The notes: generated by a model from the letters alone, not told the origin. A stretch of DNA of 64,000 nt from Cyclobacteriaceae bacterium (GCA_019638395.1 JAHBTX010000001.1:1-64000); one strand, 5' to 3'; positions 52,023-63,404 are shown, counted from the first letter of the stretch. Translations and numbers: made by a program.

Positions 52023-53219
52023 TTATGAACTATGCTTTTCAGGTTTCCCAATCAGCAATGTAATCCACGCGGCTACAGCCGAAAGTGCAATCATCAACGC
52101 AACCAGTAAACTGGTTTGTGTATTGAATAACCCGATGCTAGCCGAGATCAAACCACCAATACCAATTTGTACGCAACCCAACAGAGAAGATGCGCTACCA
52201 ATGTTATTAGTAAAAGGGGCCAGTGCTAAGGCCGAACTGTTGGGGAACGTCATGCCCAGGCAGGTGAGTAGCACAAAGAAAAAACCTACCGTAGCATATA
52301 CCCCATACCAGTTTAAACCCGCACCAATTAAAAAAAGCAAGGCACTGCCCATTTGAATGGTTAAAGCCATTTTAAAAAGTTTGTCGGCTTTAACTTTTCT
52401 CAGTAATCGTATATTCAGATTATTGCCTACAATCAAACCGATGGATTGCAAAGCAAATAAGATGGCGTAGAATGTAGGAGTAACCTTAAACTGATCTAAT
52501 AAAATTACGGTTGAACCAGCCAGGTAAACAAATAATCCACCAATGGCAAACGAGCTCGCGAGCGTGTAGGTAAGAAATTGTCGGTTGCGTAAAATTTCGC
52601 AATAAGTGCGCACCATCGGTTTGATGCGCAGCGAAACGGTAGGGTCGGGCTTATAAACTTCAGGCAAAAACAAGTACGTAATTATTAAAATTATGATAAC
52701 GATAAATGCGAGTATGTAAAACACCCAACTCCAGTGTAATTGGTGCGTGATAACACTTCCCAATGAGGGAGCGAGCAATGGCGATACAGAAAGTATTAAC
52801 ATCAGCATTGAAAATATTTTCGGACTTTCTTCAACACTAAAATAATCGCGAACCATAGCGCGAACGCCTACTGCTGATACGCAACAACCCAATGCCTGTA
52901 TCAGCCGGAAGGTAATAAATAACTCTACGGATGTAGCCCACGCACAACCAACGCAAGCTATTACGTATAGTGCCATTCCATAATACAATGGCTTGTGCCT
53001 ACCGTACCGATCGAGCAGTGGCCCATAAACTACCTGGCCTAACCCAAGCCCGATAAAATAGCTGGTAAGCGAAAGTGATACGCGGGCCGTAGTGGTTCCG
53101 AAATCGGCAGCCATTTGTGAAAAGGCCGGCAAGTACATATCAATGGTGAGCGGAGCAATGGTATCGAAGGCACCCAAAATAAAAATGATGAATGTGCGCG
53201 AGGGTTTGCTGGTGTTCAT
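52023..53219 (-). CDS. Bcr/CflA-family MFS drug exporter
   Basis: A 398-aa twelve-helix proton-driven exporter. The Bcr/CflA pattern is clear: FIIFILGAFDTIAPLTIDMYLPAFSQMAADFGTTTARVSLSLTSYFIGLGLGQVVYGPLLDRYGRHKPLYYGMALY (motif A in the last part) and RLIQALGCCVSAVGVRAMVRDYF. Known members export bicyclomycin, chloramphenicol and sulfonamides; the substrate here is not known. The gene is divergent from the pirin gene with a 143-base shared upstream region. Confidence 0.92.
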   Translation of the reverse strand: MNTSKPSRTFIIFILGAFDTIAPLTIDMYLPAFSQMAADFGTTTARVSLSLTSYFIGLGLGQVVYGPLLDRYGRHKPLYYGMALYVIACVGCAWATSVELFITFRLIQALGCCVSAVGVRAMVRDYFSVEESPKIFSMLMLILSVSPLLAPSLGSVITHQLHWSWVFYILAFIVIIILIITYLFLPEVYKPDPTVSLRIKPMVRTYCEILRNRQFLTYTLASSFAIGGLFVYLAGSTVILLDQFKVTPTFYAILFALQSIGLIVGNNLNIRLLRKVKADKLFKMALTIQMGSALLFLIGAGLNWYGVYATVGFFFVLLTCLGMTFPNSSALALAPFTNNIGSASSLLGCVQIGIGGLISASIGLFNTQTSLLVALMIALSAVAAWITLLIGKPEKHSS

Positions 53220-53362
53220 GAAGTTTAAAAACTGAAAAGATAATAAAATCTTTCAGGGCAGTGGTAATTTTCCGTTTTATACAAAACGCTTCACATTGCT
53301 TTAACGTAAATCCCATTTTCATTTGCAAGCTTTCTTATCGTTCTTGCATAAAAGAAGTTTTT

Positions 53363-54280
53363 ATGCTCGATCTGGTAATTGAAGCCCGTGCTGCCTCGTT
53401 GGGTGCCGGCATGAATGTGAAACGTATTCTTCCGTTTCGGCAACGCAGAATGGTGGGGCCATTTATTTTTATGGATCATGGTGGGCCGGTAAAGGCAGAC
53501 CCATTACAGGTTGCTAATATGGATGTGTTACCGCACCCGCACATCGGGCTTTCAACTGTTTCGTATTTGTTTGGCGGCCAGATTACGCATCGCGATAGTT
53601 TAGGTGTACAGCAAATTATAAAACCCGGAGAAGTAAACTGGATGACAGCCGGTAAAGGCATTGCGCACTCCGAACGCTTTGAAGACCCATCGGTATTGGC
53701 AGCCGGTAACTTTGAATTGATACAAACCTGGGTGGCTTTACCCGAAAAAGATGAAGAGGCTGACCCAACATTTGTAAACTATCAGCAAGAAGAATTGCCC
53801 GTGTTTACCGACAAAGGGGTGTGGATGCGGTTGATTGCAGGCGATACATATGGATTACTTAATAAAGTAAAAACACACTCGCCTTTATTCTATTTACATG
53901 TGGTGCTGGAACAAGGTGCTCGCTTCGGACTTCCGCAAGGTTATTCTGAACGTGCTATTTACCTGGCAAAAGGAAGTGTGGAAGTGGCTGGGCGATACTA
54001 CACTGCGGGGCAGATGTTAGTATTTAATACTGGTGTTGATCCGGTTATTGTCGCACACGAACCAACTACACTTATGCTGCTGGGTGGCGAACCTTTGGGT
54101 GAACGTTTTATCTGGTGGAACTTTGTTTCATCTCGTAAGGAAAGAATAGAACAAGCCAAACACGATTGGAAGGAAGGCAGAATTATTTTACCACCTAACG
54201 ATAACCACGAGTTTGTCCCTTTGCCCGAAGATAAATCGCGCCCGGCTGGGTCATCACCAGCCCCGCAGGCATTTTCGTAG
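53363..54280 (+). CDS. Pirin-family bicupin protein
   Basis: A 305-aa pirin-like protein. ATG 53363 (MLDLVIEARAASLGAGMNVKRILPF) is the true start by similarity; the upstream in-frame extension has no family features. The N-terminal cupin carries the metal site in DVLPHPHIGLSTVSYLFGGQITHRDSLG, followed by MTAGKGIAHSERF. Some pirins are quercetinases and some act as regulators; the function here is unresolved. The C-terminus ends ASPAPQAFS, probably disordered. Confidence 0.9.
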   Translation: MLDLVIEARAASLGAGMNVKRILPFRQRRMVGPFIFMDHGGPVKADPLQVANMDVLPHPHIGLSTVSYLFGGQITHRDSLGVQQIIKPGEVNWMTAGKGIAHSERFEDPSVLAAGNFELIQTWVALPEKDEEADPTFVNYQQEELPVFTDKGVWMRLIAGDTYGLLNKVKTHSPLFYLHVVLEQGARFGLPQGYSERAIYLAKGSVEVAGRYYTAGQMLVFNTGVDPVIVAHEPTTLMLLGGEPLGERFIWWNFVSSRKERIEQAKHDWKEGRIILPPNDNHEFVPLPEDKSRPAGSSPAPQAFS

Positions 54281-54376
54281 TGGCTACGGTAACAACTCCA
54301 CCAATACAAAGTCTATTGGTAAAATGAGCGAATAGCCCTACTTTGGGCAGTAAACCTATTCTAAACGTATTGGTGA

Positions 54377-55870
54377 ATGAGTACTGAAAAAACTTTTCTG
54401 GGCCACCCGCGCGGTTTAGCAACCTTGTTTTTTACCGAGATGTGGGAGCGCTTCAGTTATTATGGAATGCGCGCCCTGCTTTTACTCTACATGGTTGCTG
54501 CCATTGATAAAGGTGGTATGGGAATAGATGACCGAACCGCAGGTGCTATTTATGGTTTATATACCATGTTTGTTTACCTGATGGCCTTACCCGGAGGCTG
54601 GGTTGCCGATAAGTTATGGGGTTTGCGTAAATCTGTTTTTTATGGTGGTTGTATTATTGCCGTTGGTCATATCTGCATGGCTTTTCCTGTTACCGAAACA
54701 TTTTTCATTGGTCTTTTATTGATTATTCTGGGAACGGGTTTATTGAAACCCAACATCAGCAGTATGGTTGGCGAAATTTATCCGGCCGATGATCAGGCCA
54801 GGCGCGATGCCGGGTTTTCATTGTTCTACATGGGAATTAATTCGGGTGCACTGCTGGCTCCGCTTATTGTAGGGTACCTCGGTGAAAACATCGATTGGCA
54901 TTATGGGTTTGCGGCAGCCGGTGCGGGTATGATTCTCGGACTTATACAATACAAACTAACAGAAAACTACCTGGGCGATGCCGGTTTGCCCCCGGTGTAT
55001 GCAACACCAGAAGAAGTACAAACCCAAAAGAAAATCAAAACTTCACTTATAGTGATTGTAGTGGCGCTTATTGTATTTGTAGTGCTGATGATTTCAGGTT
55101 TGCTAACCATTAATCCTATAACCTTTGCTGGCATTTCGGGTATTGTTATTACGGGGTGTGTGTTTCTTTACTTCGGGTATGTATTCTTGTTTGAAAAACT
55201 AACTCCAGACGAAAAGAAAAAAGTAGGTGCCATCTTTATTTTGTTTGTGGTTACCGTAGCATTTTATGCCGGGTACGAGGGCCAAGGCTCATCATTGAAT
55301 CTGTTTGCTGATCGGTATACGAATATGTTTATCGGTTCCTTCGAGATGCCCGCCAGTTGGTTGCAATCCGCACCACCATTTTTTGTATTGATTTTTGTGC
55401 CCGTGTTTGCGTGGCTATGGATCTGGTTAGCCAAACGTAAACTCAATCCATCCACACCTGTAAAAATGGCGTTGGGTTTATTGTGGATGGGTGTAGGATA
55501 TTTGGTTATGATGTTCGCTGCTGATATTGTGATTGCGGGCGAAAAACCATTGCCCACATGGTTAATTGCTACTTATATGTTTCACACCTTCGGTGAGATT
55601 TGTCTTTACCCGATTGGCCTGAGTGGTGTAACCAAGCTTTCGCCTAAGCGATTGGTAGGGCAGATGATGGGTGTATTTTTTATGGCGCTGGCATTGGGCA
55701 ACCTGGTGGCGGGCCTGTATGCAGGCGAGTTTAACAATGATGCTATCACGGCCAACCCATCGTTGCTGAATGATCTGTTTGGCCTCATAGTAAAAATTAT
55801 GTTTATCGGAACGGTGGTTGTTATTGTATTCAATAAACCCATTCGCAAGTTGATGGGTAACATTAACTAA
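54377..55870 (+). CDS. POT/PTR2-family di- and tripeptide transporter
   Basis: A 497-aa proton-coupled peptide importer. The family signature is at the start (FTEMWERFSYYGMRALLLLYM, which holds the ExxERFxYYG motif), followed by ADKLWGLRKSVFYGG and YMGINSGALLAPLIVGYLGE. About fourteen helices can be counted. It stands six bases before the OPT transporter gene, so the two form an operon devoted to uptake of peptides. Confidence 0.95.
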   Translation: MSTEKTFLGHPRGLATLFFTEMWERFSYYGMRALLLLYMVAAIDKGGMGIDDRTAGAIYGLYTMFVYLMALPGGWVADKLWGLRKSVFYGGCIIAVGHICMAFPVTETFFIGLLLIILGTGLLKPNISSMVGEIYPADDQARRDAGFSLFYMGINSGALLAPLIVGYLGENIDWHYGFAAAGAGMILGLIQYKLTENYLGDAGLPPVYATPEEVQTQKKIKTSLIVIVVALIVFVVLMISGLLTINPITFAGISGIVITGCVFLYFGYVFLFEKLTPDEKKKVGAIFILFVVTVAFYAGYEGQGSSLNLFADRYTNMFIGSFEMPASWLQSAPPFFVLIFVPVFAWLWIWLAKRKLNPSTPVKMALGLLWMGVGYLVMMFAADIVIAGEKPLPTWLIATYMFHTFGEICLYPIGLSGVTKLSPKRLVGQMMGVFFMALALGNLVAGLYAGEFNNDAITANPSLLNDLFGLIVKIMFIGTVVVIVFNKPIRKLMGNIN

Positions 55871-55876
55871 TACGTT

Positions 55877-57922
55877 ATGGAAGAACTTAAGAAAGCGTTC
55901 AAACCTTACATTGCGCCCGAGCAAAACGTAGCTGAGTTTACAGTAAAGTCCGTTGTGTTTGGTTCGTTGTTCGGTATTTTGTTTGGGTGTTCAACGGTTT
56001 ACCTGGCGCTAAAAGCCGGTCTTACAGTATCGGCCTCAATACCCATTGCCGTAATTGCCATTACGCTGGGGCGTAAGTTTTTAAAAACAACCATCCTCGA
56101 AAACAATATCATACAAACCACCGGCTCGGCAGGCGAATCTATTGCAGCGGGTGTAGTGTTTACCTTACCGGGATTTTTGTTTTTATCGCCCGGAGCCAAT
56201 GGCGATGAGTTCTTTAATTATTTAACCATTCTTATTCTGGCTGCATTTGGTGGTATGTTGGGTACATTGATGATGATTCCGTTAAGGCGATCGCTGATTG
56301 TAAAAGAACACGATACCCTTCCATATCCGGAAGGCACTGCCTGTGCATCGGTGTTGCAGGCTGGTGAAAAGGGTGGTGAGTTTGCCAAGACCGCATTCTT
56401 AGGAATGGGCGTGGCATTGTTTTACGCTGTACTTCAAAAAGTATTTCATGTAATTGCCGAAGCACCCACATTTGTTACCAATCAGGTAAACAAGTTTTGG
56501 CCATCGGCTACTATTAATGGTGAGATTACACCGGAGTATTTAGGGGTGGGTTATATCATTGGGCCACGCATTAGCGGTGTGTTGGTGGCAGGTTCGGTGT
56601 TAGCGTGGTGGGCTATGATTCCCCTTATGGCAACATTGGTAGCACCTGAAACGATTGCCTTGCAATTGGTTAAGCTGGGCTACCTGGCCGACATCAATAC
56701 GGAAGGCGGCCCTGGCGGTTGGGATCCGGCTGCACAAACATTCGGAAATTATTCGTCAGCCATTTATCGGGCTTACATCCGGCAGATTGGTGCGGGTGCA
56801 GTAGCAGCCGGTGGCTTTATCACATTAATGAAAACCATCCCCACCATTATAAGCTCATTCCGCGAAAGCATCGGTTCATTAAATGAAAAATCAGAAGTTG
56901 GAGTGTCGCGCACCGAAAATGATTTGTCATTTAGAGTTGTGATAGTAGGTAGTGTTGTTTTAATCGCAATCATTGCTTTGCTGCCAAGCCAAATCATTCC
57001 GGGAGATGGAATACTTCAAAAACTTTTGATTGGTGTGCTGATCATCATCTTCGGATTTTTCTTTGTAACCGTAGCCAGTCGCATTGTGGGTTTAGTAGGT
57101 TCTAGCAATAGTCCCATCTCGGGTATGACTATCGCTACATTAATGGGCACGTGTTTAATCTTTACATCGGTAGGGTGGAGCGGCCAGTTTTTTGAACCAC
57201 TTGCTTTAGTAGTAGGCGGTATGATTTGTATTGCAGCAGCTAATGCCGGGGCTACTTCGCAGGATTTAAAGTCGGGTTACCTGGTTGGTGCTACGCCTCG
57301 CTATCAGCAATTAGCGTTGTTCATTGGTGCAATTGTTTCATCTATTGCCATTGGGTATGTGGTAATTCTGCTGGATACACCCACGCCCGATATGAAGGCT
57401 ATGGGAATAGAACACGCCATAGGTAGCGAACGATATTCGGCTCCACAGGCTACGTTAATGGCCACATTGGCAAAAGGAATTTTATCATATAATCTCGATT
57501 GGCAATTTGTGATGGTTGGAGTTTTTATTGCAGTAATGATTGAATTATGTGGCATCAAAGCTCTTGCATTCGCAATTGGATTGTACTTACCGCTCTCCAC
57601 CACATTGCCAATTGCAATTGGTGGGGGTATTAAAGGTTTGATTGATTGGCGTGCCGAACGCAGAAAAGAAGCAAAGGCCGATGAGGACTTGGGAAAAGGT
57701 AGTTTGTTTGCAACCGGTTTAATTGCAGGCGGTGCATTGGCAGGTGTAATTGTTGCATTACTTTCTGTAAACGAATCAATTTATAAGGGACTAGCTGAGA
57801 TAAGTGCTGAACACGGTTTGGTAAAATTATTAAACGAAGGTGGTTATCACTTTTTGGGTGTGCTCTTCTTTGTGGCAATGGCCATTATGTTGTATCAGGT
57901 GGCTATTAAGAAGAGTGAATAA
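55877..57922 (+). CDS. OPT-family oligopeptide transporter
   Basis: A 681-aa membrane protein with fifteen or sixteen helices. Family features are the N-terminal YIAPEQNVAEFTVKSVVFGSLFGILFGCSTVYLALKAGLTVSASIPIAVIAI, IIQTTGSAGESIAAGVVFTLPGFLF, and MIPLRRSLIVKEHDTLPYPEGTACASVLQAGEKGG. Members move oligopeptides or iron chelates. It is cotranscribed with the POT gene, six bases upstream, so peptides are the best guess. The glycosyltransferase gene follows after 11 bases. Confidence 0.94.
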   Translation: MEELKKAFKPYIAPEQNVAEFTVKSVVFGSLFGILFGCSTVYLALKAGLTVSASIPIAVIAITLGRKFLKTTILENNIIQTTGSAGESIAAGVVFTLPGFLFLSPGANGDEFFNYLTILILAAFGGMLGTLMMIPLRRSLIVKEHDTLPYPEGTACASVLQAGEKGGEFAKTAFLGMGVALFYAVLQKVFHVIAEAPTFVTNQVNKFWPSATINGEITPEYLGVGYIIGPRISGVLVAGSVLAWWAMIPLMATLVAPETIALQLVKLGYLADINTEGGPGGWDPAAQTFGNYSSAIYRAYIRQIGAGAVAAGGFITLMKTIPTIISSFRESIGSLNEKSEVGVSRTENDLSFRVVIVGSVVLIAIIALLPSQIIPGDGILQKLLIGVLIIIFGFFFVTVASRIVGLVGSSNSPISGMTIATLMGTCLIFTSVGWSGQFFEPLALVVGGMICIAAANAGATSQDLKSGYLVGATPRYQQLALFIGAIVSSIAIGYVVILLDTPTPDMKAMGIEHAIGSERYSAPQATLMATLAKGILSYNLDWQFVMVGVFIAVMIELCGIKALAFAIGLYLPLSTTLPIAIGGGIKGLIDWRAERRKEAKADEDLGKGSLFATGLIAGGALAGVIVALLSVNESIYKGLAEISAEHGLVKLLNEGGYHFLGVLFFVAMAIMLYQVAIKKSE

Positions 57923-57933
57923 TTTTCTCAGGT

Positions 57934-58809
57934 ATGAAAGTTTGCGGGTTTACATTTATACGGAACGCTGTTCTCTACGATTACCCTGTAGTAGAAGCCA
58001 TTCGTTCAATTTTACCAATTTGCGATGGGTTTGTTGTGGCTGTGGGCAGATCAGACGATGCTACCCTGGAGTTAATAAAAGGGATTGATCCTAAAATTCA
58101 AATTATTGAAACGGTTTGGGATAAAACACTCACCGCAGGCGGGCGCGTATTTGCCGATGAAACCGACAAAGCGTTTCAAGCAATACCGGACATATACGAT
58201 TGGGCATTTTACATTCAGGGCGATGAAGTGTTACATGAAAAATACTTACCTGTTGTAAAGCAGGAAATGAGCAATAACCTGCGTGATAAGCGTATCGATG
58301 GCTTACTCTTTAATTACCTGCACTTTTATGGTTCTTATGATTTTGTTGGGCAAAAGCACTCTTGGTACAGGCGCGAAATCAGAGTAATAAGAAATCGAAA
58401 GGATATATTTTCATACAGAGATGCCCAAGGGTTTAGAAAAAAACCAAACGATAAATTGAAAGTAAGGCATATAGATGCATTCATTTACCACTACGGATGG
58501 GTTCGCGAACCTGACGCCTTACAAAAAAAGGAAACTGCCAAGTCTGGCTTCTACCAGTCTTATGCTAAAGTTAAGGAGCTATTGGAAAAGACTAAAACCT
58601 TTGATTATCAAAGCCGAAGAGAACCCTTGCAAAAATTCTCAGGTAGTCATCCACACGTTATGGATGATAGAATTGCCCGTAAAAACTGGCCATTCAAACC
58701 TGATTTAAGAGTTGGTTATTACAACTGGAGAGACTTTTTAAAGCGAACAATTGGAAAATTAACGGGCTGGTACCCTGGCGAGTATAAGAACTACAAAATT
58801 ATTCGCTAA
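57934..58809 (+). CDS. Glycosyltransferase-like protein (GT2-type fold)
   Basis: A 291-aa protein with a GT-A like opening: MKVCGFTFIRNAVLYDYPVVEAIRSILPICDGFVVAVGRSDDATLEL, then DWAFYIQGDEVLHEKY, where the D-x-D-like acidic motif of sugar-nucleotide binding could be GDE. The C-terminus is basic and has LTGWYPGEYKNYKIIR. It is cytoplasmic by appearance. It may make a surface glycan; the nearest genes are transporters, so context does not help. Confidence 0.8.
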   Translation: MKVCGFTFIRNAVLYDYPVVEAIRSILPICDGFVVAVGRSDDATLELIKGIDPKIQIIETVWDKTLTAGGRVFADETDKAFQAIPDIYDWAFYIQGDEVLHEKYLPVVKQEMSNNLRDKRIDGLLFNYLHFYGSYDFVGQKHSWYRREIRVIRNRKDIFSYRDAQGFRKKPNDKLKVRHIDAFIYHYGWVREPDALQKKETAKSGFYQSYAKVKELLEKTKTFDYQSRREPLQKFSGSHPHVMDDRIARKNWPFKPDLRVGYYNWRDFLKRTIGKLTGWYPGEYKNYKIIR

Positions 58810-58819
58810 TTCACCCCAA

Positions 58820-59191
58820 TTAAGGTTTATTCAACAGATCGATAACCTCTTTCAACTCGTTAACAGCCTTTGTTTCCGATTCCTCTACTTTACCATCGGC
58901 ATGAATAATATCGTACATGTCGGCATAGATTTTATACCGCTGCGAAAATTTAATGTGATCGAAATGCAGGAATGAAGCCTTGATAATTTCGTGATGGAGG
59001 TTCTTGTCAATCTCGTTGTATTCCTTTACGCGCTGATCATACCGTACTTTATGATCGCCTTCAATAGGAAAGTGCCGGTTCATTTTTTCTAACACTACAC
59101 GCTCTTCTTCTGCGTGCAGTTCACCATCTGCGTAAGCAATGTGTATGTACAGGTAAAGTACAAAATCACTGAACGTTTTATGAATAACCAT
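58820..59191 (-). CDS. TerB-like tellurite resistance/co-chaperone-type protein
   Basis: A 123-aa all-helical protein of the TerB family: LYLYIHIAYADGELHAEEERVVLEKM near the start and YDIIHADGKVEESETKAVNELKEVI near the end. The two ADGE/ADGK elements contain the acidic metal-binding residues of the fold. The family is found with tellurium resistance genes and as stand-alone proteins of unknown use. It lies upstream of groEL on the same strand after a 90-base gap that contains the groEL terminator (so groEL is read toward it). Confidence 0.8.
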   Translation of the reverse strand: MVIHKTFSDFVLYLYIHIAYADGELHAEEERVVLEKMNRHFPIEGDHKVRYDQRVKEYNEIDKNLHHEIIKASFLHFDHIKFSQRYKIYADMYDIIHADGKVEESETKAVNELKEVIDLLNKP

Positions 59192-59232
59192 CAGTATTTG
59201 GGTTTACTACCTAACCCTAAAGGTAATAAAAA

Positions 59233-59262
59233 AGGCCACGCTAAAATGCGCAGCCTTTCGTA
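59233..59262 (-). terminator. Terminator of groESL
   Basis: On the minus strand AGGCTGCGC-ATTTTA-GCGTGGCCT (59256-59233) is followed by TTTTTATTACC. Nine pairs, two of them G-U. It lies about 25 bases after the groEL stop codon at 59281. Confidence 0.8.
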
Positions 59263-59280
59263 TTATCCACATGATTTTTA

Positions 59281-60915
<1,635 letters not shown>

Positions 60916-60941
60916 TTAGATTTTAGTTGTGAGTGAAAAAA

Positions 60942-61220
60942 TTAAACGGTTCCAAAAATGTCGGAATTGCGCATGATGAGGTATTCTTTGCCATCGATGT
61001 TAATCTCGGTGCCTGAATACTTGCCATATAGAATCTGATCGCCAACCTTAACAGTAACAGGCTTGTCTTTCAGACCTTCGCCTACCGCTATTACTTTTCC
61101 TTTCTGTGGTTTTTCTTTTGCGGTATCCGGTATAATAATTCCGGAAGCTGTTTTTTGTTCTGCTGCCGCAGGCTCAACGAGCACACGGTCTTCATTAGGT
61201 TTAAAGTTGATTTTTGCCAT
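60942..61220 (-). CDS. groES: Co-chaperonin GroES (10 kDa)
   Basis: A 92-aa cap subunit: [44 protein letters not shown] (the mobile loop is [14 protein letters not shown]), [16 protein letters not shown] and [12 protein letters not shown]. It is the first gene of groESL. No CIRCE element was found upstream, so control differs from the HrcA model. Confidence 0.98.
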   Translation of the reverse strand: MAKINFKPNEDRVLVEPAAAEQKTASGIIIPDTAKEKPQKGKVIAVGEGLKDKPVTVKVGDQILYGKYSGTEINIDGKEYLIMRNSDIFGTV

Positions 61221-61388
61221 ATGGGTTAATAAAAATTTAGTTGAACAATTTTTTTAAACTGTCAGTGCGTCATGCAACGATTTCTATGCCAGTGCTTTTA
61301 GCAAGGCTTTTTTTGCCACTTTTTCCGTTTTGAGGGTAGCAAAGATGAAAAAATATGACAGACTAAGACAGAGGGCAATCGTTCAAAA

Positions 61389-61401
61389 TGGCAGTTTGTC
61401 A
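61389..61401. promoter_or_regulatory. TGNCA direct half-sites upstream of groES
   Basis: TGGCA-GTT-TGTCA between the divergent groES and 238-aa gene. TGNCA half-sites are also near CTGTCA at 61260 and in ATGACAGACTAAGACAGAG at 61353-61372. They could be a heat-shock or promoter element; I rate it weak. Confidence 0.25.
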
Positions 61402-61445
61402 CAAAAGCTAGTTTTTTCGTATAATTAGGATGAAAATGTAGCAGT

Positions 61446-62162
61446 ATGGAAAGTTTAAAAGACAATTGGTTAACAGAAGGCCTAATAGACTTTGAGTTTA
61501 AACAGTATCAGTTGCTGGCCTATTTCAAAAAGGTTAAGGAGTCGTTTACACGGGTTGAGTTGTATCCCTACTTATCAGACTTGGTGTTTCATTATCGAAA
61601 CTTGTTGCAGATTAAGAACAACCATTCCCTTTTGCGAGATTCCTTTCCCAAAGAAATTTCCCCGGAAGGGCTTAAAAATCTGGAACTAAATTATAAACGC
61701 ATGATTGAAGATGATGCCGTGATGCACGAGTTAGAGTCAATCATGGAATTTGCACTTCCCAAATTCAAATCTTCGCTCGATGAGGGCTCCTTCATTTACG
61801 ATTATGTAGAATCGCGTTGCGAGATTTCGCCTGTTGGGCTTACTTCGTTGTATGCCAACGAAGGCTATCTGTTTATAACCCAACCCCCCGAAAAGGAAAC
61901 TACGGTGTATCGCTATCAGGTTACACTCTTCGAACAAAGTTCGGAGTTGATGCGCGGTATTCATACTCATTATTTACTAACAGCTCCGCGCAGCATCAGT
62001 AATACCTACGAACATTTGAAACTTACGCTGATCCGTCAATACGCAGAACTACCCAACCCTTCTGTGTACCTGGTATTGTCTAAGCTTAAGTTTCCGCTTG
62101 ATAAAACGTTAATGCCAATTGCAAAGCGGTTGCTGGTAAAACAAATTGCAAAAGCTGCCTGA
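61446..62162 (+). CDS. Conserved hypothetical protein, 238 aa
   Basis: I do not recognise the family. No signal peptide, membrane helix or catalytic motif can be seen. The first half is helical (FEFKQYQLLAYFKKVKESFTRVELYPYLSDLVFHYRNL), the second has beta pattern (YVESRCEISPVGLTSLYANEGYLFI, VYRYQVTLFEQS). It is divergent from groES with 225 bases between, so it may share heat-shock control. A terminator at 62170-62191 follows. Confidence 0.8.
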   Translation: MESLKDNWLTEGLIDFEFKQYQLLAYFKKVKESFTRVELYPYLSDLVFHYRNLLQIKNNHSLLRDSFPKEISPEGLKNLELNYKRMIEDDAVMHELESIMEFALPKFKSSLDEGSFIYDYVESRCEISPVGLTSLYANEGYLFITQPPEKETTVYRYQVTLFEQSSELMRGIHTHYLLTAPRSISNTYEHLKLTLIRQYAELPNPSVYLVLSKLKFPLDKTLMPIAKRLLVKQIAKAA

Positions 62163-62169
62163 AACAAAA

Positions 62170-62191
62170 AGTCCCCGATTTATCGGGGGCT
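62170..62191. terminator. Bidirectional terminator
   Basis: AGTCCCCGAT / ATCGGGGGCT with a very short loop, between the convergent 238-aa gene and secG. It has A-rich sequence on the left and TTTGTTTT on the right, so it can work both ways. Confidence 0.8.
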
Positions 62192-62196
62192 TTGTT

Positions 62197-62532
62197 TTAT
62201 TTGGTTGTATCGGCCGGTGCGGCCGGTTGCTCTGTCTGATTGAGGTTTACACCGCCTCCTTGCTGGCGCGCCCGCTGCAGTATTTCGCTTTCGCTGGCAG
62301 CATTGGGTGTGGTAAAGTTGGTAGCCAGGGCAATCACCATAATGGCAACAGCCAAACCCCAGGTTGTGCGCTCTAAAAAATCGCCCGTCTTTTTAACACC
62401 AATTAAATTGCTGGCACCTGATCCACCAAACTGGTTAGAAAGCCCGCCACCTTTAGAATTTTGAGCCAAAACCACCAGCACCATTAACACTGAGCAGAAG
62501 ATGGCTAAGCCGATTAACAAGGAATAATACAT
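62197..62532 (-). CDS. secG: SecG preprotein translocase subunit
   Basis: A 111-aa membrane protein of the SecYEG translocon: two helices around the family motif (LIGLAIFCSVLMVLVVLAQNSKGGGLSNQFGG, then GVKKTGDFLERTTWGLAVAIMVIALATNF). The C-terminal tail is long and Gln/Asp/Pro rich. It lies in the lptE - TPR - secG cluster, three bases after the TPR-like gene. Confidence 0.95.
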   Translation of the reverse strand: MYYSLLIGLAIFCSVLMVLVVLAQNSKGGGLSNQFGGSGASNLIGVKKTGDFLERTTWGLAVAIMVIALATNFTTPNAASESEILQRARQQGGGVNLNQTEQPAAPADTTK

Positions 62533-62534
62533 AA

Positions 62535-63404
62535 CTACTTTTTCAGTTCTTCAATTCGAGCCGCAAAGTAAGCCTTTTTTTGTGGAAATTTCCAAATCAG
62601 CTTTTTAAGCACTTCAACAGCTTTATCTTTCTTTCCTTGCTTTAACAGAATTTCAACCAGGGTTTCTGAAACAATGTTGTCGCCATAAGTAGCACTGGGT
62701 TCGGAAAGGTCGTTTTTAGGTTGACCTTCTTTAACTATTGCCTTTGGCAGGGAAGGCTGGGTTTTGATAAACTGATCTATAATCTCAATCTGTTCCTTTT
62801 GCTTTTCGCTTTCGGGCTTAATCTTCTTTTTCTGGCTTTTAATTTCATTCAACAAACCGTCATCAGGGTCGGCCGGTTTTGTTTTTTTTGATTTGAGTTC
62901 GGCAGAAACCGGAATTCCCTTTTCCATGTAGCTCACCATTTTTTCAAATTGGGCTTTGCGTTGGCGCAGAATTTCTATGTCGTGCATTAATTCTTCATTT
63001 AATGCATCGCCACTTAGGTTTACGGGTATATTCAGTTCTTTTAAATCAATAGAAGTCTCATTCACCGAAACAACTTCAGGTATTTCAACGGCCGGAATTT
63101 CAACAACGGTTACAAGAGTATCAACCGCAACCTTTTCAGGTTGTGTTATAACTGTGGTAACCCGAGGTTGTTGCAGGGCTGTCATAATTGATTTAAGCAC
63201 AGCCCGATCGGTACTATAAATGGCACTTAAATGCAGGTGATGTTCTTTGTTGTTCAGGTTGTTATCCTGTGTTGCACGTGCCGCTAATCCGTGCAGTACC
63301 TGGCTATACGGGAAATTGCGTTGCAGACTAAGTACAACCTCCGCTTCTTCCGCAGTAAGTGCGGTATAGTTGGTTAAGAGTTGATGAAATCTTTCTTTTT
63401 CCAC
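62535..63404 (-). CDS. TPR-like Bacteroidota protein of unknown function
   Basis: A 289-aa soluble protein. The N-terminus reads ERFHQLLTNYTALTAEEAEVVLSLQRNFPYSQVLHGLAARA and the last 60 residues have a TPR-like unit (ETLVEILLKQGKKDKAVEVLKKLIWKFPQKKAYFAARIEELKK). The middle is charged and low in complexity. In Bacteroidota such genes are encoded between lptE and secG, as here; its role is unknown, but a link to envelope biogenesis is plausible. Confidence 0.8.
   Translation of the reverse strand: MEKERFHQLLTNYTALTAEEAEVVLSLQRNFPYSQVLHGLAARATQDNNLNNKEHHLHLSAIYSTDRAVLKSIMTALQQPRVTTVITQPEKVAVDTLVTVVEIPAVEIPEVVSVNETSIDLKELNIPVNLSGDALNEELMHDIEILRQRKAQFEKMVSYMEKGIPVSAELKSKKTKPADPDDGLLNEIKSQKKKIKPESEKQKEQIEIIDQFIKTQPSLPKAIVKEGQPKNDLSEPSATYGDNIVSETLVEILLKQGKKDKAVEVLKKLIWKFPQKKAYFAARIEELKK

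Noticed and set aside
61221-61340. Sigma-54 promoter upstream of groES (TGGCAT ... TTGCAT on the minus strand)
   Set aside because: The distance between the GG and GC elements is 13 bases instead of the required 10.
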